Source: CAZIVP01 sp964542915 (lineage in GTDB: Bacteria > Calditrichota > Calditrichia > Calditrichales > Calditrichaceae). From it: a stretch of DNA of 56,415 nt. Below the pieces are notes generated by a model. It was not told the DNA's origin, did no database searches, and saw nothing but the letters and a program-made list of their open reading frames with translations. The position numbers and the translations under genes are program-made. The DNA lies in contig CAZIVP010000020.1 of assembly GCA_964542915.1 (NCBI GenBank), positions 1 to 56,415 of the forward strand, given 5' to 3'. Positions 44,157-53,005 of the stretch are shown here, one piece after another (within the stretch, counting starts at the first letter, position 1; each line of letters begins with the position of its first letter).

Positions 44157-45407
44157 TTATTTACTTTTTTCCGACCATATTTGCACCAGATTGAGGATGG
44201 TTTCAACCGCTTTTTCCATATGCTGAACGGATATCCACTCTTTCTGGCTGTGAAAATTATGACCGCCCGTGAAGACGTTGGGCGTCGGCAATCCCATAAA
44301 GGAGAGACGGGCGCCGTCGGTTCCGCCCCGTATTAAATTTTGTATGGGCTTTAAACCGCTGCGCTTAACCGCTTCAAGTGCATAATCAACGACTTCCGGG
44401 TGTTCTTTCAGTTTGTATTTCATATTACGATATGACTCTTTTATTTCCAGGTTGGCGGTAGCCGGTGCGTATTTTTTGGATAATTCGTTGCACAATGATT
44501 CAAGAAACCGTTCTTTTTCTTTCAAGCCCTCAACAGTAAAATCCCTTACTAAAAAGGTAATATCGGTGGATTCAACACCGCCCCGGATGGCGTTGGGATG
44601 GAGGTACCCTTCCCGTTTTTCCGTTGTTTCAGGCGACATGCCGTCTTTGGGTAAACGTTCGATGAGCTCCGCGGCCATTTTGATACCGTTGATCAATTTA
44701 CCCTTGGCATAACCTGGATGCACATTTACGCCTCTGATCTTTACGATGGCGGTGTCGGCGCAGAAGGTTTCATCTTCAATCTCGCCCGCCGTTTCGCCGT
44801 CAATGGTGTAAGCATAATCCGCGCCAAATTGTTCAACATCAAAGAACTTTGTACCCGTCCCCACTTCTTCATCAACCGTAAATGCAATACGGATTTTGCC
44901 GTGTGGTATATCGGGATGATCGTTTAAATAAGCAAGGGCGCCCATAATTTCGGCAATGCCGGCTTTATTGTCGCTGCCCAAAAGTGTGGTTCCGTCCGTC
45001 GTGATAATATCGTGCCCGATGCACTCTTTTAAAGCCGGATTTTCATCAAATTGAATGACCTGGTTTTTATCGTTTGGTAAAACAATGTCGCCGCCCTCAT
45101 AATTTTCGTGAATGACAGGGTTTACATTTTTACCGCTTACATCCGGCGATGTATCTACGTGGGCGATCAATCCAATCGTGGGTACCGGGTGGGAAACGTT
45201 TGCAGGCAGGGTAGCAAACACGTATCCGTGGCTTGTCAGTTCAACATCTTGCAGTCCGAGTTCTTTTAATTCTTCCAAAAGAAGTTTCGAGAGCTCCAAC
45301 TGCTTCTCGGTGCTCGGGTAACTGTCCGATTCCTCGCTGGATTGGGTATCGTATTTAACATAATTCAAAAAGCGATCCAGAAAAAGTTTGCGGTCAATGC
45401 CTTCCAT
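44157..45407 (-). CDS. pepT: Peptidase T (tripeptide aminopeptidase)
   Basis: A 416-residue M20-family zinc aminopeptidase that removes the N-terminal residue from tripeptides in the cytosol. Ligands and catalysis: LIAHVDTSPD (His, Asp), TTLLGSDNKAGIAEI (bridging Asp), AFTVDEEVGTG (catalytic Glu pair), YTIDGETAGEIEDETF, and FTGGHNFHSQKEW (C-terminal His). The ATG at 45407 follows GAGG at about 8 bases; the open frame extends 52 codons further but without coding character. It completes the exported peptidases elsewhere in the window by finishing peptide breakdown inside the cell. Confidence 0.95.
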   Translation of the reverse strand: MEGIDRKLFLDRFLNYVKYDTQSSEESDSYPSTEKQLELSKLLLEELKELGLQDVELTSHGYVFATLPANVSHPVPTIGLIAHVDTSPDVSGKNVNPVIHENYEGGDIVLPNDKNQVIQFDENPALKECIGHDIITTDGTTLLGSDNKAGIAEIMGALAYLNDHPDIPHGKIRIAFTVDEEVGTGTKFFDVEQFGADYAYTIDGETAGEIEDETFCADTAIVKIRGVNVHPGYAKGKLINGIKMAAELIERLPKDGMSPETTEKREGYLHPNAIRGGVESTDITFLVRDFTVEGLKEKERFLESLCNELSKKYAPATANLEIKESYRNMKYKLKEHPEVVDYALEAVKRSGLKPIQNLIRGGTDGARLSFMGLPTPNVFTGGHNFHSQKEWISVQHMEKAVETILNLVQIWSEKSK

Positions 45408-45918
45408 AATAATCCTCACCGTTTGATTTGTTTTAGCGCTTTTGTCGTAAAACTTGAAAATAATAGAAAAATTGCCCGATAAAAGCAATAGCGGTGTGAT
45501 GTGCGGAGCATCGTGGTTTCGAATCGGCCAAGGCATCCGGTTAAGGTAGTTGAAAGAGTCCAATAGTTACAGGATACGACCGGATAAACAAACCACACGG
45601 CGTGTGCAAAAGTCTCATAGAATGGACAAAAAATAAATTTCACTACATCCTTTATGTTCTTCTTGATCCTAAGGGCCCGCATTACTGTTTTGTTTTGTGA
45701 GGGGTATGAAGTGAAGGTAACATACGATGATTTTCATACGCGCTGCGGTTAGGTATTTCATGGAACATGTCTTATGCGCGGGAACCTGCCCTCGCAGAAC
45801 ATATCGAATTCTTAGGTTTGATATTGACCGGGCTATACCGGTAACAATGGAATTTCTTATTGGAACACTCGATGTTTTTGGTTATCTTCTTATCTTTTCA
45901 TAAACAATGGAGATATAA
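45408..45918. other. Long intergenic region
   Basis: About 511 bases between the divergent pepT and oligopeptidase genes. No RNA gene, repeat or coding segment is recognisable. Promoters for both genes must lie here, but I cannot place them. Confidence 0.5.
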
Positions 45919-48033
45919 ATGCGCCTCTTTTTGATAATCTTTGGAATATTAATGTTTAGTTGGGTGAATTATATGAACGGACAAGCTGATCAAACGCCAA
46001 AACCGCCGGATGCAATCAAGAAAATCACACGCGATACGCTCTTTGGAGATGTGCGTACCGATCCATATTACTGGCTTCGGGAACGGGGCAATCCTGAGGT
46101 GATCGACTATTTGAAGGCCGAAAATGCCTATACCGAAGCGATGATGAAACACACGGAAGGCCTGCAGGAGAAGCTGTACGAGGAAATGCGCAACCGAATC
46201 AAAGAGACCGATCTCTCGGTTCCCGTAAAAAAAGGCGAATACTATTATTATACGCGCACTGAAGAAGGTAAACAGTACCCCATCCACTGCCGCAAGAAGG
46301 GCAGCCTTGAAGCCGAAGAAGAGGTTCTCCTTGATGAAAACCGACTTGCCGAGGGCCACGATTATTTCAATATCGGCGTATTCAAGGTCAGTCCCGATCA
46401 CAGCCTTCTGGCGTATTCGGTGGATACCAGCGGCTCCGAAACGTATACCATCTATATCAAGCATTTGAAAACAAACGAATTATTGCCTGACCGTATCTCC
46501 AATACTTACTATTCGGTGGAATGGGCCAATGATAATAAAACGCTGTTTTATAATATACTCGACGAGGCAAAACGTCCCTTTAAACTGTACAAGCACCGCC
46601 TTGGCACGCCGCAAGATGAAGATCCCCTGGTCTATCATGAGAAAGATGACAAATATTTTCTGAGACTCTCGCGGACGCGCAGCGAGCGCTATCTGCTGTT
46701 GCAATTGAATAGTAAAATCACCAGCGAGGTCCGTTACCTGGACGCAGATCAACCGCAAGGCCGCTTTAAAATACTTCAGGAGCGGCAGCCGGAAGTTGAA
46801 TACTATGTCGACCACCGAGGTGATTACTTTTATATATATACCAATCACGATGCCGTCAATTTTAAACTGATGCGGGCGCCGGTTACAAAACCGCAGATGG
46901 CGAACTGGGAAACCGTTTTACCGCATCGCGAAAACATCATGATTGACGGCATTGATCTGTTTAAAGAGTACCTGGTGGTTTACGAACGGCAAGAGGGTTT
47001 GAAGCAGATGCGCATTACCGAATTAAAGACAAACGACACTCATTATGTGGCGTTTGAGGAACCGCTTTATACCTTTTCGCCCAACAGTAATCCCGAATTC
47101 GACAGCCAAATACTGCGCTTCACGTATATGTCTTTAAAAACACCGAATACGGTTTATGATTATGATATGCAGAGCGGAGAGCGGGAGCTGCTAAAGCAGA
47201 AAGAAGTGCTGGGCGGCTATAGTCCCGATGACTATGTGATGGAACGTATATCCGCTAAGGCGGAAGACGGAACGGATATCCCCATTTCCCTTATCTACAA
47301 AAAAGGACTTGAGAAGGATGGGAAAAATCCGTTACTGCTTTACGGCTACGGTTCCTACGGCTACGCCCTCGATCCCTATTTCTCATCCAATCGATTCAGC
47401 TTGATCGACCGCGGCTTCGTCTTTGCCATCGCTCATATCCGAGGCGGCGGCGAGATGGGACGCCCCTGGTATGAACAGGGTAAGTTGTTGCAGAAGAAAA
47501 ACACCTTTACCGATTTTATTGCCTGCGCCGAACATTTAATCGCCGAAAAGTATACCAATTCTGATTTAATGGCCATAAACGGCGGCAGTGCAGGCGGCCT
47601 GTTGATGGGTACCGTAGTCAATATGCGTCCCGATCTGTTTCAGGTGGTCGTTGCCGAAGTGCCGTTTGTGGATGTGATTAACACCATGCTGGATGCTTCC
47701 ATCCCGTTGACGGTCATCGAGTACGATGAATGGGGCAATCCCAATAAAGAAACGTATTATCGTTATATTAAATCGTATTCGCCCTACGATAATGTGCGCC
47801 GACAGGAGTATCCGCACATGCTAATAACGGCCGGACTGAATGATCCGCGTGTACAGTACTGGGAACCGGCCAAGTGGACCGCCAAACTGAGGGATACTAA
47901 GGCCGGCGATAATTGGCTGTTATTAAAAACCAACATGGGCGCGGGACACGGCGGTGCTTCGGGCCGCTACGACTATTTGAAAGAAGAAGCATTTCAATAC
48001 GCCTTTATTTTAGACCGTCTGGGTATTAAATAA
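45919..48033 (+). CDS. Exported oligopeptidase B-type peptidase (S9A)
   Basis: A 704-residue prolyl-oligopeptidase-family serine peptidase. A signal peptide (MRLFLIIFGILMFSWVNYMNG) precedes PDAIKKITRDTLFGDVRTDPYYWLRER, the usual S9A start. A seven-bladed propeller follows (about 90-420). The catalytic triad is Ser557 (NGGSAGGLLMG), Asp642 (GLNDPRV) and His677 (GAGHGG). HIRGGGEMG and YGSYGYALDPYF fit oligopeptidase B, which cuts after Arg or Lys in short peptides, though a prolyl-specific variant is possible. Export is notable because classical OpB is cytosolic. A structured terminator follows. Confidence 0.9.
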   Translation: MRLFLIIFGILMFSWVNYMNGQADQTPKPPDAIKKITRDTLFGDVRTDPYYWLRERGNPEVIDYLKAENAYTEAMMKHTEGLQEKLYEEMRNRIKETDLSVPVKKGEYYYYTRTEEGKQYPIHCRKKGSLEAEEEVLLDENRLAEGHDYFNIGVFKVSPDHSLLAYSVDTSGSETYTIYIKHLKTNELLPDRISNTYYSVEWANDNKTLFYNILDEAKRPFKLYKHRLGTPQDEDPLVYHEKDDKYFLRLSRTRSERYLLLQLNSKITSEVRYLDADQPQGRFKILQERQPEVEYYVDHRGDYFYIYTNHDAVNFKLMRAPVTKPQMANWETVLPHRENIMIDGIDLFKEYLVVYERQEGLKQMRITELKTNDTHYVAFEEPLYTFSPNSNPEFDSQILRFTYMSLKTPNTVYDYDMQSGERELLKQKEVLGGYSPDDYVMERISAKAEDGTDIPISLIYKKGLEKDGKNPLLLYGYGSYGYALDPYFSSNRFSLIDRGFVFAIAHIRGGGEMGRPWYEQGKLLQKKNTFTDFIACAEHLIAEKYTNSDLMAINGGSAGGLLMGTVVNMRPDLFQVVVAEVPFVDVINTMLDASIPLTVIEYDEWGNPNKETYYRYIKSYSPYDNVRRQEYPHMLITAGLNDPRVQYWEPAKWTAKLRDTKAGDNWLLLKTNMGAGHGGASGRYDYLKEEAFQYAFILDRLGIK

Positions 48034-48035
48034 CC

Positions 48036-48099
48036 AGGCCGCCACCGGCAATCCGCCATATGGGATTGAACGGTAAATAGACAGAGGGGCGGCCTTTTA
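48036..48099 (+). terminator. Nested stem-loop terminator
   Basis: The outer stem AGGCCGCC (48036-48043) pairs with GGCGGCCT (48088-48095) and is followed by TTTT. Inside it, ACCG/CGGT and CAATCC/GGATTG form a second stem. It lies 3 bases after the oligopeptidase stop. Confidence 0.65.
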
Positions 48100-48162
48100 A
48101 ATTTGCTTTAAGTGCGGCTGTTTTATTAGGTTTACGCTTTTGATAAATATGTAGCATAAAGA

Positions 48163-48996
48163 GTGGGGTCTGTTTTGGAAGGGAAAATTGTTTTAATAAC
48201 GGGTTCCACGGACGGCATAGGAAAACAGACTGCAATTGAACTGGCCGCTAAAGGAGCCCGGGTCATAGTTCATGGCCGTGATGAAAAACGTGGCAAAAAA
48301 GCGCTCGATGAAATCAAAAAGGCATCCGGCAACGATCAATTGGACCTTGCCATTGCCGATCTTTCCAGCCAAAGTCAAATCGTGCAACTGGCGGACAAAG
48401 TGTGCCGGGATTACCGTACCATTGACATTTTGATCAATAATGCCGGTCTGTTCAATAAAAGACGCTACACGACCGAAAAAGGATATGAGTTGACCTTTGC
48501 CGTCAATCATTTGGCGCCTTTTTTAATAACCGGCATGTTGTTGAATTTAATGATTGAGAAACCCGAAAGCCGCGTTGTCAATGTCAGTTCAATGGCGCAT
48601 GCGGATGCCATTGATTTCGACAATCTGCACGGCGAGATAAACTACAACGGGCATGAAGCCTACGGCCTGTCGAAATTGTGTAACCTCTTGTTCACCTATG
48701 AACTCGCTGAACGGCTTAAAAATTATCCCACGACCGTGAACGCCTTGCATCCGGGCGTAATTGATACAAAATTACTTCAAAAAGGGTACGGCAGCGGCGG
48801 CGAGGACGTTCAGGTGGGAGCTGACAACGTATTATTTGTAGTCACCGAACCCAAACTGGCAAAGGTGAGCGGTAAGTATTTTGTGAACAGGAAAGAAGCG
48901 AAGTCTTCGGGAATTTCTTATAACATCGATGTTCGTAAACGCCTGTGGGTATTAAGTGAACAGATGACGGGCTTCGATTATGAGTCGGTGCTTTAA
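48163..48996 (+). CDS. Short-chain dehydrogenase, retinol-dehydrogenase-like
   Basis: A 277-residue SDR of the RDH/WW-domain oxidoreductase-like subgroup. Cofactor site TGSTDGIG near residues 14-21, then HGRDEKRGKKAL (NADP preference suggested by Arg), NNAG at about 91-94, VNVSSMAHADAIDF, and the catalytic YGLSK (Tyr, Lys), followed by NALHPGVIDTKLL. Start: a GTG at 48163, or a TTG at 48175, which would have AGTGGGG at reasonable spacing; no ATG fits. Substrate unknown. Confidence 0.8.
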   Translation: MGSVLEGKIVLITGSTDGIGKQTAIELAAKGARVIVHGRDEKRGKKALDEIKKASGNDQLDLAIADLSSQSQIVQLADKVCRDYRTIDILINNAGLFNKRRYTTEKGYELTFAVNHLAPFLITGMLLNLMIEKPESRVVNVSSMAHADAIDFDNLHGEINYNGHEAYGLSKLCNLLFTYELAERLKNYPTTVNALHPGVIDTKLLQKGYGSGGEDVQVGADNVLFVVTEPKLAKVSGKYFVNRKEAKSSGISYNIDVRKRLWVLSEQMTGFDYESVL

Positions 48997-49115
48997 TCCC
49001 ATGTTCTAAATAATCTTATTTGATTGCGTCGGATAAGCTGTTAAGCAGAGCTTGCCGGCGCTTTTTTATTATGACGGACTTCTTGCTGATCGGCGGATTT
49101 GAAAGAAGCGGCAGT

Positions 49116-50138
49116 ATGAAAAAATTATTACTCCCATTGATATTAATCGGATTGACGGTTGTTTACGGTCAAACCGGTTTCCAATACTACCATGGCGGTA
49201 ATTTTACGCTGCAAAACGGCGAGACAATACCACAACTACGGCTGGCATATCACACTTTCGGAAAACCCAACAAAGATTCTTCGAATGTGGTGTTGTATCC
49301 CACCTGGTTTGGAGGCAACAGCGCCCAGATCGGAAGAGTACTGGGATCGGGCGGTATCGTGGACACCAGCCATTTCTTTGTTATCGCAGTGGATGCGTTG
49401 GGTAACGGGTATTCCTCTTCGCCCATAAATCAATCGGATCGGGCAGATGGATCGTTTCCTCATTTTACCATCGCAGACATGGTACGCTCCCAACATCGTT
49501 TGTTAACCCGCCATTTTTATCTTAAAAACATCCATGCCGTCATCGGCGGCTCCATGGGTGGTATGCAGACGTTTGAATGGCTTGTACGCTATCCCGATTG
49601 CATGCAAAAGGCCATTCCTTACGTGGGAACGCCGCGTTTGACTTCACATGATATGTTCCTGATCAAGAATCAGTTAAATATTATCGAGGCAGGATGGGCG
49701 CACGGGGTACCAAAAGATTCCCTGCTGGGGATGGTTTCCGCAATTCAGCGTATGATGGCCTATACTCCGGCTTATTTCGTCGAGCACTTTCCGCGAGACG
49801 AAATGGATCAAGTGTTTAACGATTTATACCAGAAGCAGAATCCTTATTTTCCGGTTGAAAATTATGCCGGGCAGCTCTATGCCATGCTCCGGCACGATGT
49901 TGCACTCGATTATGGCGGCGATATGCGGGCCGCAACAGCCAGGGTGCAGGCGCAAACACTGGTTATTGTATGCAAGCAGGATCATATCGTCCGGCCGGAA
50001 CCGGCATTGGAGTTTGCCCGCGCTATCGATGCTCAAACGCTGGTTTTGGACAGTCCCTGCGGCCACCTGTCCATCTCCTGTGAAATGGATACGGTTTCAG
50101 CTGCTATTAAACAATTCCTGGACAAAACGAAACCCTAA
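49116..50138 (+). CDS. Exported MetX-like alpha/beta hydrolase
   Basis: A 340-residue alpha/beta-hydrolase resembling homoserine O-acetyltransferase. The ATG at 49116 opens a signal peptide (MKKLLLPLILIGLTVVYGQ); an upstream in-frame ATG gives no signal. Motifs: LAYHTFGKPN, WFGGNSAQIG, the nucleophile elbow GGSMGGMQTFEW as in MetX, then VCKQDHIVRPEP (Asp) and CGHLSISCE (His). A signal peptide makes homoserine acetylation unlikely, since acetyl-CoA is cytosolic. It may instead be an exported esterase or peptidase-like enzyme of the same fold. Confidence 0.8.
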   Translation: MKKLLLPLILIGLTVVYGQTGFQYYHGGNFTLQNGETIPQLRLAYHTFGKPNKDSSNVVLYPTWFGGNSAQIGRVLGSGGIVDTSHFFVIAVDALGNGYSSSPINQSDRADGSFPHFTIADMVRSQHRLLTRHFYLKNIHAVIGGSMGGMQTFEWLVRYPDCMQKAIPYVGTPRLTSHDMFLIKNQLNIIEAGWAHGVPKDSLLGMVSAIQRMMAYTPAYFVEHFPRDEMDQVFNDLYQKQNPYFPVENYAGQLYAMLRHDVALDYGGDMRAATARVQAQTLVIVCKQDHIVRPEPALEFARAIDAQTLVLDSPCGHLSISCEMDTVSAAIKQFLDKTKP

Positions 50139-50206
50139 AACGCAAATGTGATTTGATGGTATGAAGCCGCATAAGTTTTAATTTTATTAACGCCAAAACA
50201 CACGGA

Positions 50207-50689
50207 ATGAAAGAATTTTGGAACGTTATGGGCAAAAATGAACAGGTATTTTCTCTGAAAGCCATTGGTAAAATTCACACACCCTTCAAAACACTGGATG
50301 ATATACCCATTCAACCTATTTATGCACGCGGGATCAAAGGACGTGTCTCACTGTTCCCGGAATATGCGGAAGGGTTGCGGGATTTGGATGGGTTTTCGCA
50401 TATCTATTTGATATTCTATTTCCATAAAGTAAACGATACCCATTTGAGAATTAAACCGCATTTTCATAATGAAGAACGCGGCATTTTTGCAACCCGTGCA
50501 CCTTCCCGGCCCAATCACATCGGGATGAGCATGGTTGAGCTCATAGCCGTTAAAAAAAACGAAGTCTTTGTTGAAAATGTTGATATTCTTGACGGTACTC
50601 CGTTACTGGACATTAAGCCGTTTAGTGCACATATCGATTTCCGCCCCAAAAGTAAACGTGGCTGGTTATCGCAATACGACGATGAATAA
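50207..50689 (+). CDS. trmO: TrmO-type tRNA methyltransferase (TsaA domain)
   Basis: A 160-residue protein of the TsaA/YaeB/TrmO family, which adds a methyl group to N6-threonylcarbamoyladenosine-37 of some tRNAs. Signatures: IGKIHTPFKTLDDIPIQP, GRVSLFPEYAEGLRDLDGFSHIYLIFYFH, and the hallmark GIFATRAPSRPNHIGMS, then VDILDGTPLLDIKPF. The protein is about the length of the catalytic domain alone and lacks the extra C-terminal domain of the E. coli enzyme. The start could also be the ATG at 50228. Confidence 0.85.
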   Translation: MKEFWNVMGKNEQVFSLKAIGKIHTPFKTLDDIPIQPIYARGIKGRVSLFPEYAEGLRDLDGFSHIYLIFYFHKVNDTHLRIKPHFHNEERGIFATRAPSRPNHIGMSMVELIAVKKNEVFVENVDILDGTPLLDIKPFSAHIDFRPKSKRGWLSQYDDE

Positions 50690-51064
50690 CCGAACTCCTA
50701 ACGCATTATCAAATGAAGATTGTGAATCCCGGAGCGAATCGGATTAGGTTTCTCGCAGCGTACACGCGTTTTTAGAAATAGAAAAACGAAATCGGAAGTT
50801 ACAAACGGCGGTTGAATGACCGGCTTTTGAAGACATCGAATTTTTTAAATTCTCAGGTTTGGATTGCGATTTATCTGAACACCAACGGCTGGCGTTAGAT
50901 AATGAGTCCTGGATGAATCGAACAATGATTTTACAATTTCAATGAAAAAGGCGTAAAATCAACTCATAATAAAAAGTAATCAATTTTGCCCAATCGGCCG
51001 GTCAGTATAATGAGGTCATAAAACGAACAGTCCCTTTAATGGATTTAAGATGAGGAGAGTACCG
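50690..51064. other. Intergenic region without recognisable features
   Basis: About 375 bases between the TrmO and phosphatase genes. It is AT-rich with no open frame of coding character, no repeat and no clear RNA fold. Confidence 0.5.
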
Positions 51065-52957
51065 ATGCAAGAGATGTTTCGCTATCCAACGGTTTTATTA
51101 ACCCTCCTAATTGTTATTTCCGGGCTGGGTGCCCAGGAAGTACCCGGCGTGCATTCACACATGGGTTTTGAAGCTGATCGTTTATTCATTGAAAAGCCGC
51201 GGGGCGAACGGGTGTATGCCCGCGACGATGAGCCGCGATATACGTTACAGTCATTAAAAGGCCATCCTGCAGGCGCCGATGAAGGTATTCTGTTTGATTT
51301 TAAAGATCGCTCCCTGCAGGGCACGCTTTATTACGGCTTTGTGAATTACGAAGATGCACGCTTTGCCCAGCCCGTCTTTTTTAAACGGACCAGCCCGATT
51401 GAAGATGGTCACGCTTCGATCAAAATCCGGGACAATTTGAGCGGGAAGTACGATATGATCGGCTGGCAGGCCAGCGGAAAGGGAACGATCGGGTATCGGG
51501 TGGTCGATAAAACCGGGCAGTTTCTCTATGAAGGGCGCATTCGTTTTAAAGATCAGGGCGATGAAGGTTTTGAAATCGATGATACCATCGTAGAGGGACC
51601 TTTTGTAGGCCGGGTGCAGCCCGATGGCGCCACCATCTGGTTCGAGACCAACCGTGAGACCGGGGCTTATATCGAAATCAATGGAAAACAATACGGATCG
51701 CGGGAAAAGAGCAGCTCCCATGAGATAACCATTGAAGGATTAAGATCGGATCAGCGTTACCGTTATACGGTTGTCTACGGGCAAAACCGCCGTACATACG
51801 ATTTTAAAACAGCGCCGGAACCGGGATCCCGTAAGCAATTTGTATTTGCTTATGCCAGTGATTCGCGCAGCGGGCAGGGCGGCGGCGAACGCGATATGTA
51901 CGGCGCCAATTTTTATATTATGAAACGCATTTTTGCTCTGAATATGCAACAAAACGCTGCATTTATACAGTTCAGCGGCGATTTGATCAACGGATACCTC
52001 AACAATATCCAAGAAACAAGACTTCAGTACGCCAACTGGAAAAGGGCAGTGGAGCCGTTTGCGCCATATTTACCAATTTATGTAAGTATGGGAAACCATG
52101 AAGCGCTCATTCACAGTTTTAAGGATGATGAAGGCAGGCGCTATTCGGTGGATAAATTCCCCTATGCGAAATATTCTGCGGAGGCCATTTTTGCGGAAAA
52201 TTTTGCCAATCCGGTTAACGGTCCCCAAAGCGAAGACGGCGCGGATTACGACCCCGATCCGAATACGATGGATTTTCCTTCTTATGATGAAAACGTCTTC
52301 TATTACACTTACGATAATGTTGCTGTCATTACTTTAAATTCCAACTACTGGTACGCGCCCGGTGTGCTTGGCCATCCCTATACAGGCGGCAATATTCACG
52401 CCTATATTATGGACCAACAACTGGCCTGGTTCAAAAAAATGCTCGATCAGTTGGAACGTGATGAAGCAATCGATCATATCTTTGTAACGCTCCATACGCC
52501 TTTTTTCCCCAACGGCGGCCATGTGTCCGACGATATGTGGTATGGCGGCGACAACAAACCGAGAGCTTATGTAAACGGTAAAGGTTTGCCGAAAGGCATC
52601 ATTGAGCGGCGAGACCAGTTATTGCAGGCAATGGTTAACGAGAATTCCAAAGTTGTGGCCATTTTAACCGGAGACGAACACAATTACAACCGCTTGAAGA
52701 TTTCACCGCAAATGCCCATGTACCCCGAGGATTACCGGGAAGAAAAAATCGAATTGTCGCGTACGATCTGGCAAATCAATAACGGAGCCGCAGGCGCTCC
52801 GTATTACGCCCAGGAAAAAACGCCCTGGTCGCAACATGTGACGGGTTTTACCACCCAGAATGCGGTCGTCTATTTTCATGTGCACGGTGATGACATTCGG
52901 GTGGATGTTATCAATCCCGATACCCTGGAACCGGTGGATCAGTTTACTCTGCGGTAG
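51065..52957 (+). CDS. Exported purple-acid-phosphatase-like metallophosphoesterase
   Basis: A 630-residue secreted phosphatase. The ATG at 51065 follows GAGGAG and opens a signal peptide (YPTVLLTLLIVISGLGAQ). Beta-rich domains occupy about 30-250, including an Fn3-like part (FVGRVQPDGATIWFETN, then LRSDQRYRYTVVYG) as in purple acid phosphatases. The catalytic domain has AYASDSRSG, QFSGDLINGY, SMGNHEALI, VTLHTPFFP and LTGDEHNYNR. A large insert at about 350-450 separates the GNHE and HTP motifs. The third exported or cytosolic phosphoesterase type in the window. Likely scavenges phosphate from organic compounds. Confidence 0.85.
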   Translation: MQEMFRYPTVLLTLLIVISGLGAQEVPGVHSHMGFEADRLFIEKPRGERVYARDDEPRYTLQSLKGHPAGADEGILFDFKDRSLQGTLYYGFVNYEDARFAQPVFFKRTSPIEDGHASIKIRDNLSGKYDMIGWQASGKGTIGYRVVDKTGQFLYEGRIRFKDQGDEGFEIDDTIVEGPFVGRVQPDGATIWFETNRETGAYIEINGKQYGSREKSSSHEITIEGLRSDQRYRYTVVYGQNRRTYDFKTAPEPGSRKQFVFAYASDSRSGQGGGERDMYGANFYIMKRIFALNMQQNAAFIQFSGDLINGYLNNIQETRLQYANWKRAVEPFAPYLPIYVSMGNHEALIHSFKDDEGRRYSVDKFPYAKYSAEAIFAENFANPVNGPQSEDGADYDPDPNTMDFPSYDENVFYYTYDNVAVITLNSNYWYAPGVLGHPYTGGNIHAYIMDQQLAWFKKMLDQLERDEAIDHIFVTLHTPFFPNGGHVSDDMWYGGDNKPRAYVNGKGLPKGIIERRDQLLQAMVNENSKVVAILTGDEHNYNRLKISPQMPMYPEDYREEKIELSRTIWQINNGAAGAPYYAQEKTPWSQHVTGFTTQNAVVYFHVHGDDIRVDVINPDTLEPVDQFTLR

Positions 52958-53005
52958 TTCCATTTAAGTCAGTTGAAGCTTCAAAAAAGCAACGAGGAAA
53001 ACATT

